Shown: one piece after another, positions 18,050 to 26,969 of the stretch
How positions within the stretch are numbered: position 1 is the stretch's first letter
Layout: the number at the start of each line of letters is the position of its first letter
Source: Planctomycetales bacterium 71-10
Lineage (GTDB): Bacteria > Planctomycetota > Planctomycetia > Isosphaerales > Isosphaeraceae
Direction: 5' to 3'
DNA length: 43,655 nt
NCBI GenBank assembly: GCA_001898385.1
Contig: MKTT01000102.1
Span: forward strand, 1 to 43,655
The notes under the pieces: generated by a model
Databases searched by the model: none
What the model was told of the DNA's origin: nothing
The model's input: only the letters and a program-made list of their open reading frames with translations
Position numbers and translations under genes: made by a program

Positions 18050-18159
18050 CGTTCGAACCCCGCCCGCCGCGGCTTGCACGCCCCGCGGCCGGGGGTCATG
18101 CTGGGGGACGCCGGCGCGGCGGGGGGCGGGCCCCCTCCCGACGGCCGAGGAGCCCCGCC

Positions 18160-18882
18160 ATGACCCACCTGATCCTCTCCGCCGCGTGCCTCGCCGCCCT
18201 CGGATGGCAGGCCCCCGGCGACGAGCCGGCCGAGCCCCCCCCCGTCTTCAAGCCCGAGCCGGGCTGGAAGCCCCTGGCCCGCAACCTCTGGCTGGACGCC
18301 GCCTCCTCGCCGCGGCGGCTCGTCCTCCGAGCCCGCGTCGTCTTCCGCGAGGGGCCCCTGGAGCACCTCCTCTGCTCGCGAGGGACCAAGGAGCACGAGG
18401 CCGTCCTCGCCACCGACGCCCCCCCCACCCAGATCCACGCCGGCCTCCTCCTCACCGGCGTCGAGCCCGGCGGGCCCGTCCGCTTCAAGCCCGAGTACAG
18501 GCCCCCCCACGGGCCCCCCATCGCCGTCACGCTCCGCTGGAAGGAGGGGGACGACGTCCGCGAGGCCGACGCCCGCTCCTGGATCCGCGACGACAAGACC
18601 GGCAAGGCCCTCGACGTCGACTGGGTGTTCGCCGGCAGCCTCCTCTACGAAGACCCCGTCACCAAGAAGACGACCTACGCCGCCGAGGACGGCGACCTCG
18701 TCACCGTCGCCAACTTCGCCAGCTCCATCCTCGACCTCCCCGTCGTCAGCTCGGCCGACGACGCCGACCGCTCCTTCGTCGCCTTCACCGACCGCATCCC
18801 CCCCCTCGGCACCGAGGTCCAGATCGTCCTGGCCCCCCGGCCCCGCGAGGCCGCGGCGAAGGCGAAGGCGAAGGCCCGCTGA
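18160..18882 (+). CDS. YdjY-domain exported protein
   Basis: This 240-residue protein has a short signal peptide (MTHLILSAACLAALGWQAP) and then one YdjY-type domain, recognisable from LEHLLCSRGTKEHEAVLAT, IHAGLLLTGVEPG, PPIAVTLRW, DWVFAGSLLYEDP and FTDRIPPLGTEVQIVLAP. The domain is common in planctomycetes, often in several copies per genome, and its biochemical role is not established. The C-terminus is a short Lys/Ala tail. The gene follows the secretin after a hairpin and has no obvious functional link to it. It converges on the small gene at 18890-19108, with a 7-base gap between the stops. Start: ATG 18160, preceded by GAGGAGCC. Confidence 0.85.
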   Translation: MTHLILSAACLAALGWQAPGDEPAEPPPVFKPEPGWKPLARNLWLDAASSPRRLVLRARVVFREGPLEHLLCSRGTKEHEAVLATDAPPTQIHAGLLLTGVEPGGPVRFKPEYRPPHGPPIAVTLRWKEGDDVREADARSWIRDDKTGKALDVDWVFAGSLLYEDPVTKKTTYAAEDGDLVTVANFASSILDLPVVSSADDADRSFVAFTDRIPPLGTEVQIVLAPRPREAAAKAKAKAR

Positions 18883-18889
18883 GGCGCCG

Positions 18890-19108
18890 CTACTCCACCA
18901 GCCTCAGCGCGCACCAGACCCCGAACGGGTGGTACTGGGCGTCGATCGGCCTCACGTCCAGCCGCTCCCATTCCTCCGCCGACCAGATCAGCAGCCGCGC
19001 CGGATGGCCGTTGATCCGCCACCCGGCCATGGCTTGCAGGCCATAGACGTCCATCATGCCGCCGTATCCCCCTCGCGCGGGGCCGACGCTCCGACCGAAG
19101 TGATCCAT
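18890..19108 (-). CDS. Small conserved-looking hypothetical protein (72 aa)
   Basis: I do not recognise the family. The 72-residue product (MDHFGRSVGPARGGYGGMMD...) has no signal peptide or membrane segment and contains WRINGHPARLLIWSAEEWERLD. AGGAG eight bases before the ATG supports it as a real gene, as does its tight convergent fit with the stop at 18882. It lacks the Arg/Pro-rich composition typical of antisense artefacts in this DNA. Confidence 0.6.
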   Translation of the reverse strand: MDHFGRSVGPARGGYGGMMDVYGLQAMAGWRINGHPARLLIWSAEEWERLDVRPIDAQYHPFGVWCALRLVE

Positions 19109-19488
19109 TGCCGGGCTCCTCTGGCCCCCGGGGCTTCATTGACCGCACGGGCGCCTGCGGGGTATCGTCCACCTCGGGAGCGTCGCCGCGGACTCCGGGC
19201 GGCCGGGCTTCGTCGCCCGCCCGCCGTCCCGCCGATTTCGGAGGCCCCGCCCCGCGCCCGCCCCCGTCGAACGCCGAGGAGGCGTCCGGTCGATCGCGGC
19301 GTCCGATGGTCGTGCGGTCGAGCGGGCGGGCTGGAGGTGCTGCGCTTGAGGTCTCCCTATTGTGCGCCTAATAAAACGGAAAGGCAAGTCTCTGCGAGGA
19401 TTGTTCCGTGTTTTCACGGTTGAATGAGTGGGTGATTGGTTTGATGTGTGATTGATTTTGCAGGGGCGTCCCGAGGGATTCGGAACCG
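19109..19488. other. Intergenic region with an unusually A+T-rich leader
   Basis: No gene is seen. The part from about 19350 to 19470 is clearly richer in A+T than the surroundings. It contains the candidate promoter at 19346-19374, a small hairpin (CCGTG-TTTT-CACGG near 19407) and two direct copies of GTGATTG (19432-19438 and 19448-19454) 16 bases apart, which could be a regulator site for the ABC operon. Confidence 0.4.
19346..19374 (+). promoter_or_regulatory. Candidate promoter for the ABC exporter operon
   Basis: TTGAGG (19346-19351), a 17-base spacer and TAATAA (19369-19374) lie 115 bases before the ABC ATPase gene, at the edge of a locally A+T-rich leader. Confidence 0.4.
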
Positions 19489-20424
19489 TTGAGCCTCATT
19501 CCACCGCATCCGCCGGCGTTGATCGTGTCGGACGGCCTGACCAAGGCTTATGGGCCGCACTACGCCCTGCGCGAGCTGAGCCTTGAGGTCCGCCGGGGGG
19601 AGGTCTTCGGCCTCCTGGGGCCCAACGGGTCGGGCAAGACGACGACGATCCGCCTCTGGCTGGGCCTGATGAGGCCGACCCGCGGCAAGGCGACGGTCTT
19701 CGGCTTCGACTGCTGGTCCGGCGGCCTCCAGGTGCGCCGGCTGGTCTCCTACCTGCCGGGCGAGCTGCGGATGCCCGGCTCGCTGACCGGCCTGGGCGTC
19801 CTGAAATTCCTCAGCGGCCTGCGCGACGGCGAGGGCCTGGACCGCGCCGAGGCGATCGCCGACCGCGTGATGAAGCTGGACCTGGGGCGCAAGGTCCGCA
19901 AGTATTCGACGGGCATGAAGCAGAAGCTCGCGCTGGCGCAGGCGTTCGCCGACCCGGTGGACGTCCTGATCCTGGACGAGCCCACCTCGGCGCTCGACCC
20001 GTCGGCCCGGCTCGACGTCCTGAACCTGGTCCGGGAGGCGAAGGCCGCGGGCCAGACGGTCGTCTTCTCCGGCCACGTCCTCTCGGAGGTCGAGGCCATC
20101 TGCGACCGCGTGGCCATCCTCCGCCGCGGCCGGCTCGTCCACGTCGAGGACATGCACGCCCGCCGCAGCCTCCGGATGATCCTGGTGCGCTTCGAGGGCG
20201 ACGCCCCTCCCCCCTTCCCCGAGGAGCTGGGCCTGACGCTCCGCCGGATGCGCGGGCCCGCCTTCCTGCTGGAGCATCGCGGCGAGTTGGGCCCCCTGCT
20301 CCGATGGCTGGCGACCGTCCCCGTGGCCGACGTCGCGATCGGGACGGAGGATCTCCACGCGCTTTATGATGAGTATCACGGCCCCGACGCGCTCGACGAC
20401 GACGGCGAGGACCCCGAGCGATGA
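19489..20424 (+). CDS. ABC transporter ATP-binding protein (ABC-2 exporter type)
   Basis: The 311-residue ATPase has Walker A GPNGSGKT (44-51), a YSTGMKQKLALAQAF signature, Walker B VLILDEPTSALD and the H-loop SGHVLSEVE. The C-terminal 80 or so residues are an accessory domain as in the CcmA/NatA/DrrA group. It would power the permease encoded next. The start used is TTG 19489, 11 bases after GAGGG; GTG 19525 is an alternative that would remove 12 residues and still leave the ATPase domain intact. The stop overlaps the next start by four bases (ATGA), so the pair is translationally coupled. The substrate is unknown. Confidence 0.9.
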   Translation: MSLIPPHPPALIVSDGLTKAYGPHYALRELSLEVRRGEVFGLLGPNGSGKTTTIRLWLGLMRPTRGKATVFGFDCWSGGLQVRRLVSYLPGELRMPGSLTGLGVLKFLSGLRDGEGLDRAEAIADRVMKLDLGRKVRKYSTGMKQKLALAQAFADPVDVLILDEPTSALDPSARLDVLNLVREAKAAGQTVVFSGHVLSEVEAICDRVAILRRGRLVHVEDMHARRSLRMILVRFEGDAPPPFPEELGLTLRRMRGPAFLLEHRGELGPLLRWLATVPVADVAIGTEDLHALYDEYHGPDALDDDGEDPER

Positions 20425-21251
20425 AGCCCTTCTGGACCCTCGTCCGCAAGAACCTGCACGACGCGCGCTGGCCGCTGTTCCTCTCGTCGTCGCTCCTGGC
20501 CTTCCTGGGCTGGCTGCTGGTCTACGTCGCGTCCCGCAACGAGACGCGGATCCGCCAGTCCCTGGCCGAGGGCAAGGCGGGCAACTGGATCCGCCAGATG
20601 GGCCTGGAAGCCGACCCGCCGTCGGTCGAGATCATGATGACGTTCTGGGCCAACCCGCCGTTCATCATGCTGCTGGTCTCCATGTTCGCCCTCGGCCGGG
20701 GCGCGAACGCCGTCGGCGCCGAGATCGAGCGCGGGACGCTGGACATGGTGATGTCCCGCCCCGTGTCGCGGTCGGCCTACCTGGGGGCTCAGGTGCTCGC
20801 GACGATCCTGGGCCTGCTGGCGATCACCGGGTCGCTGGCGATCGGGACCTATGCGGCGACCTTCTACAACGTCCTGAAGTCGCCGCCGACCTTCGGGCTG
20901 CTGCTGGAGCCCGCGTTCAACCTGGCGGCGCTGGCGTTCCCGATGTACGGCTACACGCTCCTGTTCTCGTCGATGGACATCGTCCGCTGGCGGCCGTTGA
21001 CGGCGGGCTCGTCGCTGACCCTGGCCGGGTTCATCTCGCGGGTGATCTCCATGATCCCGGTGTTCAAGGACTCGTGGTGGCGGCCCTGGGCCGAACATGC
21101 GTCGGTGTTCAGCCTCTACAATCCCGTGGACGCGGTCTCGGGCCGCGGCCACAGCGGGCAGGACGTGGCGATCCTGCTGGGGGCGGGGGCGGCGTTCATC
21201 GTGCTGGCGTTCCTGGCCTTCGCCCATCGCGACCTGCCCGCGAACGCCTGA
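20421..21251 (+). CDS. ABC-2 type transporter permease
   Basis: This 276-residue membrane protein has about six hydrophobic segments: near residues 15-35, 70-95 (FIMLLVSMFALGRG), 130-150 (VLATILGLLAITGSLAIG), 165-190, 200-225 and 250-272. The loop EIERGTLDMVMSRPVSRSAYLGAQ is typical of ABC-2/NatB permeases. Its start overlaps the ATPase stop, so the two form one exporter. Such pairs often export drugs, polysaccharides or ions; nothing here identifies the substrate. Confidence 0.88.
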   Translation: MKPFWTLVRKNLHDARWPLFLSSSLLAFLGWLLVYVASRNETRIRQSLAEGKAGNWIRQMGLEADPPSVEIMMTFWANPPFIMLLVSMFALGRGANAVGAEIERGTLDMVMSRPVSRSAYLGAQVLATILGLLAITGSLAIGTYAATFYNVLKSPPTFGLLLEPAFNLAALAFPMYGYTLLFSSMDIVRWRPLTAGSSLTLAGFISRVISMIPVFKDSWWRPWAEHASVFSLYNPVDAVSGRGHSGQDVAILLGAGAAFIVLAFLAFAHRDLPANA

Positions 21252-21286
21252 ACCGCGACCCCCGCGCCCGCCCCAGGAGCCCCGCC

Positions 21287-22117
21287 GTGAACCCGACCCT
21301 CGTCACGGTCGACGCATTCACCGACCGCCCGTTCGCCGGCAATCCGGCCGCCGTCTGCGTCCTGGACGCCCCCGCGCCCGACGCCTGGATGCAACTGGTG
21401 GCCCGCGAGATGAACCTCTCGGAGACCGCGTTCCTGCACCCGATCGACGGCGGCCCGCGCTGGCGGCTGCGCTGGTTCACCCCCGCCGTGGAGGTGGACC
21501 TCTGCGGCCACGCGACCCTCGCCACGGCCCACGTCCTCTGGGAAGAAGGCCGGCTCGCGCCCGACTCTCCCGCCGAGTTCGAGACCCGCAGCGGCCTCCT
21601 CACCGCCCGCCGCCTCGACGACTGGATCGAGCTGGACTTCCCGACGAAGCCGATCGAGCGCCCCGTCTCCGACCCCGCCGAGCTGGCCGTTTTCTCCGAG
21701 GCCCTGGGCGTCCCGATCCTCTCCGCCGGCCGCAGCCGGTTCGACGCCCTCGTGGAGCTGGCCGACGAGCAAACCGTGCGGGACCTCGTCCCCGACTTCG
21801 GCCGGATCAAGGCGATCCCCGCGCGCGGGGTGATCGCGACGGCCCCGTCGAGCGACCCGGCGTTCGACTTCGTCTCGCGTTTCTTCGCCCCGGCGGTGGG
21901 CGTGGACGAGGACCCCGTCTGCGGCTCGGCCCACTGCGTCCTGGGCCCGTTCTGGTCCGACCGCCTGGGCCGACGCTCCCTCAACGCCCGCCAGGCCTCC
22001 CCCCGTGGCGGCGTCCTCCGCCTCCGCGTCTCCCCCGACCGCGTCGCCATCGCCGGCCAGGCCGTCACCACCTTCCGCGGCCAACTCCAGGGCGCGGCCG
22101 GATCCCACGAGGATTAG
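21287..22117 (+). CDS. PhzF-family epimerase/isomerase
   Basis: The 276-residue protein starts at GTG 21287, seven bases after AGGAG (21275-21279). PhzF hallmarks are clear: VDAFTDRPFAGNPAAVC at the N-terminus, the catalytic Glu in NLSETAF (E46), GHATLATAH (74-82) and DEDPVCGSAHCVLGPFW (about residue 205-220). The fold is a diaminopimelate-epimerase-like duplicated barrel. The family includes the phenazine enzyme PhzF, but most members have unknown substrates, and no phenazine genes are nearby. It is 35 bases downstream of the ABC permease and probably in the same transcript. Confidence 0.9.
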   Translation: MNPTLVTVDAFTDRPFAGNPAAVCVLDAPAPDAWMQLVAREMNLSETAFLHPIDGGPRWRLRWFTPAVEVDLCGHATLATAHVLWEEGRLAPDSPAEFETRSGLLTARRLDDWIELDFPTKPIERPVSDPAELAVFSEALGVPILSAGRSRFDALVELADEQTVRDLVPDFGRIKAIPARGVIATAPSSDPAFDFVSRFFAPAVGVDEDPVCGSAHCVLGPFWSDRLGRRSLNARQASPRGGVLRLRVSPDRVAIAGQAVTTFRGQLQGAAGSHED

Positions 22118-22186
22118 GGCGAGTTGCGACCTCCCGACGCGACCTCGCAGGGCCGCTCGAGTCGGGTGCGTACGAGGCGTGGAAGG

Positions 22187-23995
22187 TCAGGCGTCAGGCG
22201 TCCCGGCGGCGCGGCCGAGGCCGAAGAACCGCTCGCGCCTCGACTCCTCGTCAAGTAGCCGGCCGCGAGCCTTGAGGAGGTCGCCGAGCGAGACGACGCC
22301 GACCAGATGCTCGGGGTCGTCGGGGGCCACGACCGGCAGCCGCTTGACGCCGGCCTCGGCCATCCGCTCGGCGGCCGCGCGGCACGTCTCGCCGGGGGTC
22401 GCCGTGACCGCCCGACGGTCGATCAGGTCGTAGGCGATGATCGGTCCGGGCCCGGTCGGGTCGCGGCCGTCGAGGAGGGCGGCGGCCCAGTGCCCCAGGA
22501 AATTCGACTGGGTGATCACGCCGACCAGTCGGCCGGCGCGGTCGACGACCGGATAGCCGGTGTGCCGCCTCTCCCCGCCTCCGAAGAAATAGCGGGTCAT
22601 CACGTCGCGCACCGGCAGGGAGGCCGGGATGCTCGCCACGTCGGCCGACATGACGTCGGCGACGCTCAGCCGCTCAAGCGGGTCGGTGGCGTATTCGCGG
22701 CTGATGTGGAAGCCTCGCCGCGCGACCTTCTCCGTCAGGATCGAACGCTTCATCACCAGCACGGTGAACCCGTGCGCCATCGTCGAGGCGATCAGCAGGG
22801 CCAGCAGGCTATTGGTGTCGTGGGTGAGCTCCAGGGCGAAGACGACGCTGGTCAGCGGCGACCGCATCGTCCCGCCGAGGGCCGCGGCCATGCTCACCAG
22901 CGGCCAGAGCGCGCGGTCGCCGCCGGGGAGGAACGTCGACTCGATCGCCCCGAGCGCCCCGCCCATGATCAGGAGCGGCGCGAGCACGCCGCCGGACGTC
23001 CCCGAGCCCAGCGCGATCGCCCAGATCAGCCCCTTGACCAGGACCAGCGGGGCCAGCGAGGCCGCGTCGTAGCGGCCGTCGAGCAGCTCGCCGATGATGT
23101 CGTAGCCGACCCCCAGCGCCCTCGGCTGGAACAGGCCGCCGATCCCGACCGCCAGGCCGCCGATCGTCGGCCACCACATCCAGTGGATGGGCAGCCGGTG
23201 GAACACGTCCTCGGCCGCGTAGACCGCCATCGTCAGCACCAGGGCCAGCAGCCCCGCGATCAGCCCGACGCCCGCCGCGCACAGCAGGTCGGCCGTCGGC
23301 AGGACGTCGTGGCCCGCGACCGGGAACATCGGCCCCGAGCCCAGCAGGAAGGGCCGCAGCAGCGCGGCGACGGCGCTCGACAGCGCCACCGGGATCAAGC
23401 TCCTCGGCTTCCACTCGAACAGGAGCAGCTCGACGGCCAGGAGCACGGCCGCCATCGGCGTGTTGAACGTCGCCGACATGCCGCCCGCCGCGCCGGCCAC
23501 CAGCAGCGTCTTGCGCTCCGCGGCCGTGAGGTGGAAGGCCTGGGCGACGATCGACCCGATCGAGCCGCCGGTCATGATGATCGGCCCCTCGGCCCCGAAC
23601 GGCCCGCCCGAGCCGATCGAGACGGCCGACGAAATCGGCTTGAGCGCCGCCACCTTGGGTGACATCCGGCTCCGGCCGATCAGGATCGCCTCCATCGCTT
23701 CGGGGATCCCGTGCCCTCGGATCCGCTCCGAGCCGTACCGCGCCATCAGCCCGATGATCAGGCCGCCGACCGCCGGGACCAGCAGGGCCGCCCACCCGAG
23801 GGTGTTCGAAGCCGGCATCCGGGACTCCAGGCTGAGCTGCTGAAAGTAGAAGAGGTTCGTGAACAGGTCGATCATCCGGAGCAGCGCGACCGCGACTACC
23901 GCGCAGACCGCCCCGATCGCCACCGCCGCCGCCGAGATCCCGATCAGCCGGAACTCCGCCGTGAAATCGCCGCTCTCCCCCACCGTCCGTCCCAT
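22187..23995 (-). CDS. ClC-family chloride channel or transporter with C-terminal CBS pair
   Basis: The 602-residue protein has about ten hydrophobic helices in residues 15-430, carrying the ClC selectivity motifs GSGGP (128-132) and GAEGP (134-138), with the gating Glu at 136, and GSGTSGG later. Residues about 460-600 hold two CBS domains (VADVMSADVASIPASLPV... and DLIDRRAVTATPGE...), which usually bind adenine nucleotides and regulate transport. It is probably an anion channel or H+/Cl- exchanger of the inner membrane. The start ATG is preceded by GGAGG at eight bases, and an extended -10 promoter lies about 45 bases upstream. It converges with the PhzF-family gene. Confidence 0.92.
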   Translation of the reverse strand: MGRTVGESGDFTAEFRLIGISAAAVAIGAVCAVVAVALLRMIDLFTNLFYFQQLSLESRMPASNTLGWAALLVPAVGGLIIGLMARYGSERIRGHGIPEAMEAILIGRSRMSPKVAALKPISSAVSIGSGGPFGAEGPIIMTGGSIGSIVAQAFHLTAAERKTLLVAGAAGGMSATFNTPMAAVLLAVELLLFEWKPRSLIPVALSSAVAALLRPFLLGSGPMFPVAGHDVLPTADLLCAAGVGLIAGLLALVLTMAVYAAEDVFHRLPIHWMWWPTIGGLAVGIGGLFQPRALGVGYDIIGELLDGRYDAASLAPLVLVKGLIWAIALGSGTSGGVLAPLLIMGGALGAIESTFLPGGDRALWPLVSMAAALGGTMRSPLTSVVFALELTHDTNSLLALLIASTMAHGFTVLVMKRSILTEKVARRGFHISREYATDPLERLSVADVMSADVASIPASLPVRDVMTRYFFGGGERRHTGYPVVDRAGRLVGVITQSNFLGHWAAALLDGRDPTGPGPIIAYDLIDRRAVTATPGETCRAAAERMAEAGVKRLPVVAPDDPEHLVGVVSLGDLLKARGRLLDEESRRERFFGLGRAAGTPDA

Positions 23996-24038
23996 GCAAT
24001 CCCCCTCCGCAGGCCCCGGCGATTGTTAACAAGTCTCA

Positions 24039-24047
24039 ATTGTACCA
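24039..24047 (-). promoter_or_regulatory. Extended -10 promoter of the ClC gene
   Basis: On the minus strand TGGTACAAT fits TGn plus TACAAT (5 of 6). It lies 44 bases before the ClC start, with the ribosome-binding site in between. The same TGGTACAAT occurs before the gene at 37669 and a CGGTACAAT before the gene ending at 29924. Confidence 0.6.
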
Positions 24048-24192
24048 CGCCGCGCCGGTCCTCGGTCGCCCGGGGGCGAAGCTGATGGGGCGACCGAATC
24101 CGGATCGCCCTCGATCCGAGGCCCGACCCCGGCCGGATACCATCGGGTGCCTTAGGGGAGCCATGCCGCCGTGCGCCGGCTCTCGTTTCGAC

Positions 24193-25377
24193 TCACGCGA
24201 ACTCAATCGCCTGGGCGAAGTCCGCCCACAGGTCGTCGACGTCTTCCAGGCCGACGGAGACGCGGATCAGGCCGGGGGTGACGCCCGTGCGTCGCAGGGC
24301 GTCGGGGTCCTGGCCGCGGTGGCTGGTGGTGCAGGGGTGGCTGACGGTGGTCTGGGCGTCGCCCAGGCTGGGGGCGAAGGGGATGGTGCGGAGGCCCCGG
24401 ATCAGGCGGTCGGCGCGCTCGCGGGCCTCGACGTCGAAGGCGATCATCGCGCCGTAGCGGTCGCCGAACATCCGACGCGCCAGGGCGTGGTCCGGGTGCG
24501 AGGGGAGCCCGGGGTAGGACGCCCGCGCGACCTTCGGGTGCGCTTCCAGCCGCCGCGCCAGCTCCAGCGCCGTGGCCGACGACCGCTCGACGCGCAGGGG
24601 CAGCGTGACGGCCCCGCGCATCGCCAACCAGGCGTCGAAGGCGTTGCCGATCTGCCCGAACGTCGAGCCCACCGCCCGGATCCGGGCGATCAAATCGCGA
24701 GGGCCGACCACCGCGCCCAGGGTCACGTCGGCATGCCCGCTGATGAGCTTGGTGAGCGAGTGCGCCACCAGCGTCACGCCCATCGCGATCGGCTTGCAGA
24801 GCAGCGGGGCGAAGGTGTGATCCACCAGCAGCGGCACGCCCGCCGCGTTGGCGACGGCCGCCGTCCCCTCCAGGTCGCAGGCCCGGAGGAGCGGGTTGGA
24901 GAGGGTCTCGGCGACGACGAGGCTCGCGTCGGGGGCCTCGCCCAGCGCCTCGCGGAGCGATTCGGGCCGGGTCGGGTCGAAGAAGCCGTGCTCGACGCCG
25001 AAGCGGGCCAGCTCGCGGGCGACCAGGGTGGTCGTCTTGCCGTACAGCCCCTCGGAGAGGAGGACGCGGCCCCCCCGCTCCGTCGTCGCCAGCACGGTCG
25101 CGGCGATCGCCCCCATGCCCGAGGCGCAGATCAGGCCGGCCTCGGCCCCCTCCAGCTTGGCGAGCTTGTCGGCGAGCTGGGCGGCGTTGGGGTGGCCGTC
25201 GCGGGCGTAGAAGAAGCCGTCGGCCCGGCCGTCGAACAGGGCGTCGACCTCGTCCAGCCCGGCGACGCGGTAGACCGACGCGAGTTGGATCGGGGGCGAG
25301 AGGGGCTCGGTGATCGAGCGGGGCGGCTCGGGCGCGCGGGCGCAGCGGGTGGCGTCGGAGGCGGGATCGTGGGGCAT
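24193..25377 (-). CDS. Cys/Met-metabolism PLP-dependent enzyme (trans-sulfuration family)
   Basis: The 394-residue protein matches the fold-type I Cys/Met metabolism family. Visible are FFYARDGHPN (55-64) for phosphate binding, ASGMGAI (85-91), YGKT with Tyr112, the PLP-pyridine Asp186 (LLVDHTFA) and the Schiff-base Lys210 in SLTKLISGH. The C-terminal TTVSHPCTTSH and GLIRVSVGLED are also typical. Cystathionine gamma-lyase, methionine gamma-lyase and O-acetylhomoserine sulfhydrylase cannot be separated by eye. The ATG has no clear ribosome-binding site, but it lies 28 bases after the phosphatase stop, so the two genes are probably co-transcribed. Confidence 0.9.
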   Translation of the reverse strand: MPHDPASDATRCARAPEPPRSITEPLSPPIQLASVYRVAGLDEVDALFDGRADGFFYARDGHPNAAQLADKLAKLEGAEAGLICASGMGAIAATVLATTERGGRVLLSEGLYGKTTTLVARELARFGVEHGFFDPTRPESLREALGEAPDASLVVAETLSNPLLRACDLEGTAAVANAAGVPLLVDHTFAPLLCKPIAMGVTLVAHSLTKLISGHADVTLGAVVGPRDLIARIRAVGSTFGQIGNAFDAWLAMRGAVTLPLRVERSSATALELARRLEAHPKVARASYPGLPSHPDHALARRMFGDRYGAMIAFDVEARERADRLIRGLRTIPFAPSLGDAQTTVSHPCTTSHRGQDPDALRRTGVTPGLIRVSVGLEDVDDLWADFAQAIEFA

Positions 25378-25405
25378 CGCGCGGTCTATCCGTTCGATAC
25401 GGTGG

Positions 25406-26566
25406 TCAGGTGGCGACTTGCTTGCGATGGAACCGCCCGGCCTGGCCGAGCATGGAGGCCATCTCGCCGATCTCGCGGAGGACGATCCGGCGGCGGCCGG
25501 CGGCCTGCGCCTCCTGGAGCTTGCGGCGGTGCTCCGAGAGCCTGGGCCAGTCGACCCCCCAGGCCTGGGAGATGGCGGCCTCGCGCACGTCCTCGACCAG
25601 CCGGCCCAGATCGTCGAGCAGCTTGTCGTCGATGGGGCACTCGCACGACCGGTAGCGGTGCTCGTCCTCGGGGGCGAGGGGCTGGAGCGGCTTGGGGCCG
25701 GTGAACCGCTCGATCAGCCGGTCCTTCCAGGAGCGCGTCGCGCCGTTGGAGGGCCGGCCCTTCTTGGCGGAAGGGTCCTGGTGGTCGATCTCGCCGGACT
25801 CGGGGTCGACCCAGGGGCCGATGCGGGCCATGACGACGGTGATGTTGTCCAACCCGCCGCGGAGGTTGGCCAGGTGGACGAGGTAGCGGCACGCCTCGCG
25901 GGGGTGGAAGTGGGCGGCGAAGGCCCCCAGCTCCGGGTCGGCGACCGGACCGGACAGGCCGTCGGAGCAGAGCAGGTAGACGTCCCCTTCGTGCACCGCC
26001 AGCGGGCCCTCCAGGTCGACCTCGACCTCGGCCGGGCCCAGGCTGCGGGTGATGACGTTCTTGGGGATGGAGACGTTGGCCTGCTCCGGCGTCAGGTGGT
26101 TGCGCCGGACCAGCTCCCAGACCAGGCTGTGGTCGAACGAGAGCTGGTCGATGCGACCGTCCCGGATCCGGTAGACCCGCGAGTCGCCGACGTGGGCGAC
26201 GAGCGCCCCCTCGGGGAGCAGCAGCAGCGACGAGCAGGTGGTCCCCATGCCGTCGAAGTCGCGGTTGGCGGCGGCGCGGACGTGGATCTGGGAGCTGACG
26301 TCCCGGAACGCCTTGGCGATGGCCTCCCCGGGCGCGCCGGCCTTGGCCTTCATGTAGCTGTGCGGGATCAGGTCGCACGCCATCTTGCTGGCCAGCTCGC
26401 CGGCGGCGTGGGCCCCCATGCCGTCGGCCACCATGAACAGGTGGCCCCGCCGCTTCCAGGTGTCGCGGTTGGCCGCCCGGACCGTCGCGTGGCTGTCCTG
26501 GTTGTTCTGGCGACGCATCCCGGTGTCGGAGGCCGAGGCGTCGATGATGATGTCGTCCCAGTTCAC
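25406..26566 (-). CDS. PP2C-family protein phosphatase with C-terminal extension
   Basis: The 386-residue protein starts at GTG 26566. Residues 1-250 are a PP2C/PPM Ser/Thr phosphatase with the metal-binding and active-site motifs NNQDS (Asp24), VADGMGAH (Asp48), GDSRVYR (127-133), SDGLSG (201-206) and DNIT (240-243). It should remove phosphate from Ser/Thr residues as the partner of Hanks-type kinases, which are abundant in planctomycetes. Residues about 250-386 are an extra region without a domain I recognise, with CECP in its middle and a helical end. No kinase is adjacent. The PLP enzyme follows by 28 bases. Confidence 0.92.
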   Translation of the reverse strand: MNWDDIIIDASASDTGMRRQNNQDSHATVRAANRDTWKRRGHLFMVADGMGAHAAGELASKMACDLIPHSYMKAKAGAPGEAIAKAFRDVSSQIHVRAAANRDFDGMGTTCSSLLLLPEGALVAHVGDSRVYRIRDGRIDQLSFDHSLVWELVRRNHLTPEQANVSIPKNVITRSLGPAEVEVDLEGPLAVHEGDVYLLCSDGLSGPVADPELGAFAAHFHPREACRYLVHLANLRGGLDNITVVMARIGPWVDPESGEIDHQDPSAKKGRPSNGATRSWKDRLIERFTGPKPLQPLAPEDEHRYRSCECPIDDKLLDDLGRLVEDVREAAISQAWGVDWPRLSEHRRKLQEAQAAGRRRIVLREIGEMASMLGQAGRFHRKQVAT

Positions 26567-26969
26567 GGCCCGACCTTCTGCAAGAATATCGGCGGATCGC
26601 CCGGCCGCCGGTCGAGGGCCCGGCGCGGACGGCTTCCAGATCCCGGGTTGCGATCGTGCTTGGTTCGGAGCCGGCGCGAGGGCGGCCGTGCGCCTGGGTC
26701 GATTCTAACGCCATGCCCCGCCCGGCCCCAGGCCCATCCCTATTTTACATCGTCGCGGGGCCGGCCGCGAATCTTACAAATTTAGGCCGCGCGCCGCCGT
26801 GCGGGCGAGGTCCGCCGGGAGGTATTACACCCGTCGCGAGGGCCTTGTGACCGGCCATCGGCCCGGCCGTTGGCCTGCCCGGACGGGTTCGTTGACGCTA
26901 AACTGCGCCCGGCGCGCCTCCACGTTCGGCGGCGTCCCCTTGTCGTCCCCGAGATGCGAGCCCCGCGCG
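26567..26969. other. Divergent intergenic region between phosphatase and M16 peptidase genes
   Basis: No gene is seen. Short A+T-rich patches at about 26740-26785 (TATTTTACAT, TTACAAATTTA) stand out in very G+C-rich DNA and may carry the divergent promoters, but I could not pair -35 and -10 boxes convincingly. Open frames crossing this region have an Arg/Pro-rich composition. Confidence 0.4.

Noticed and set aside
10754..18079. A 2441-codon minus-strand open frame spanning three pilus genes
   Set aside because: It crosses several genes, including terminators and intergenic DNA, and has a biased composition. The plus-strand genes have recognisable domains and start signals.
26799..26969. N-terminal extension of the M16 peptidase
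   Set aside because: The 57 extra codons are Arg-rich without a signal peptide, and the M16 domain begins soon after ATG 26970.
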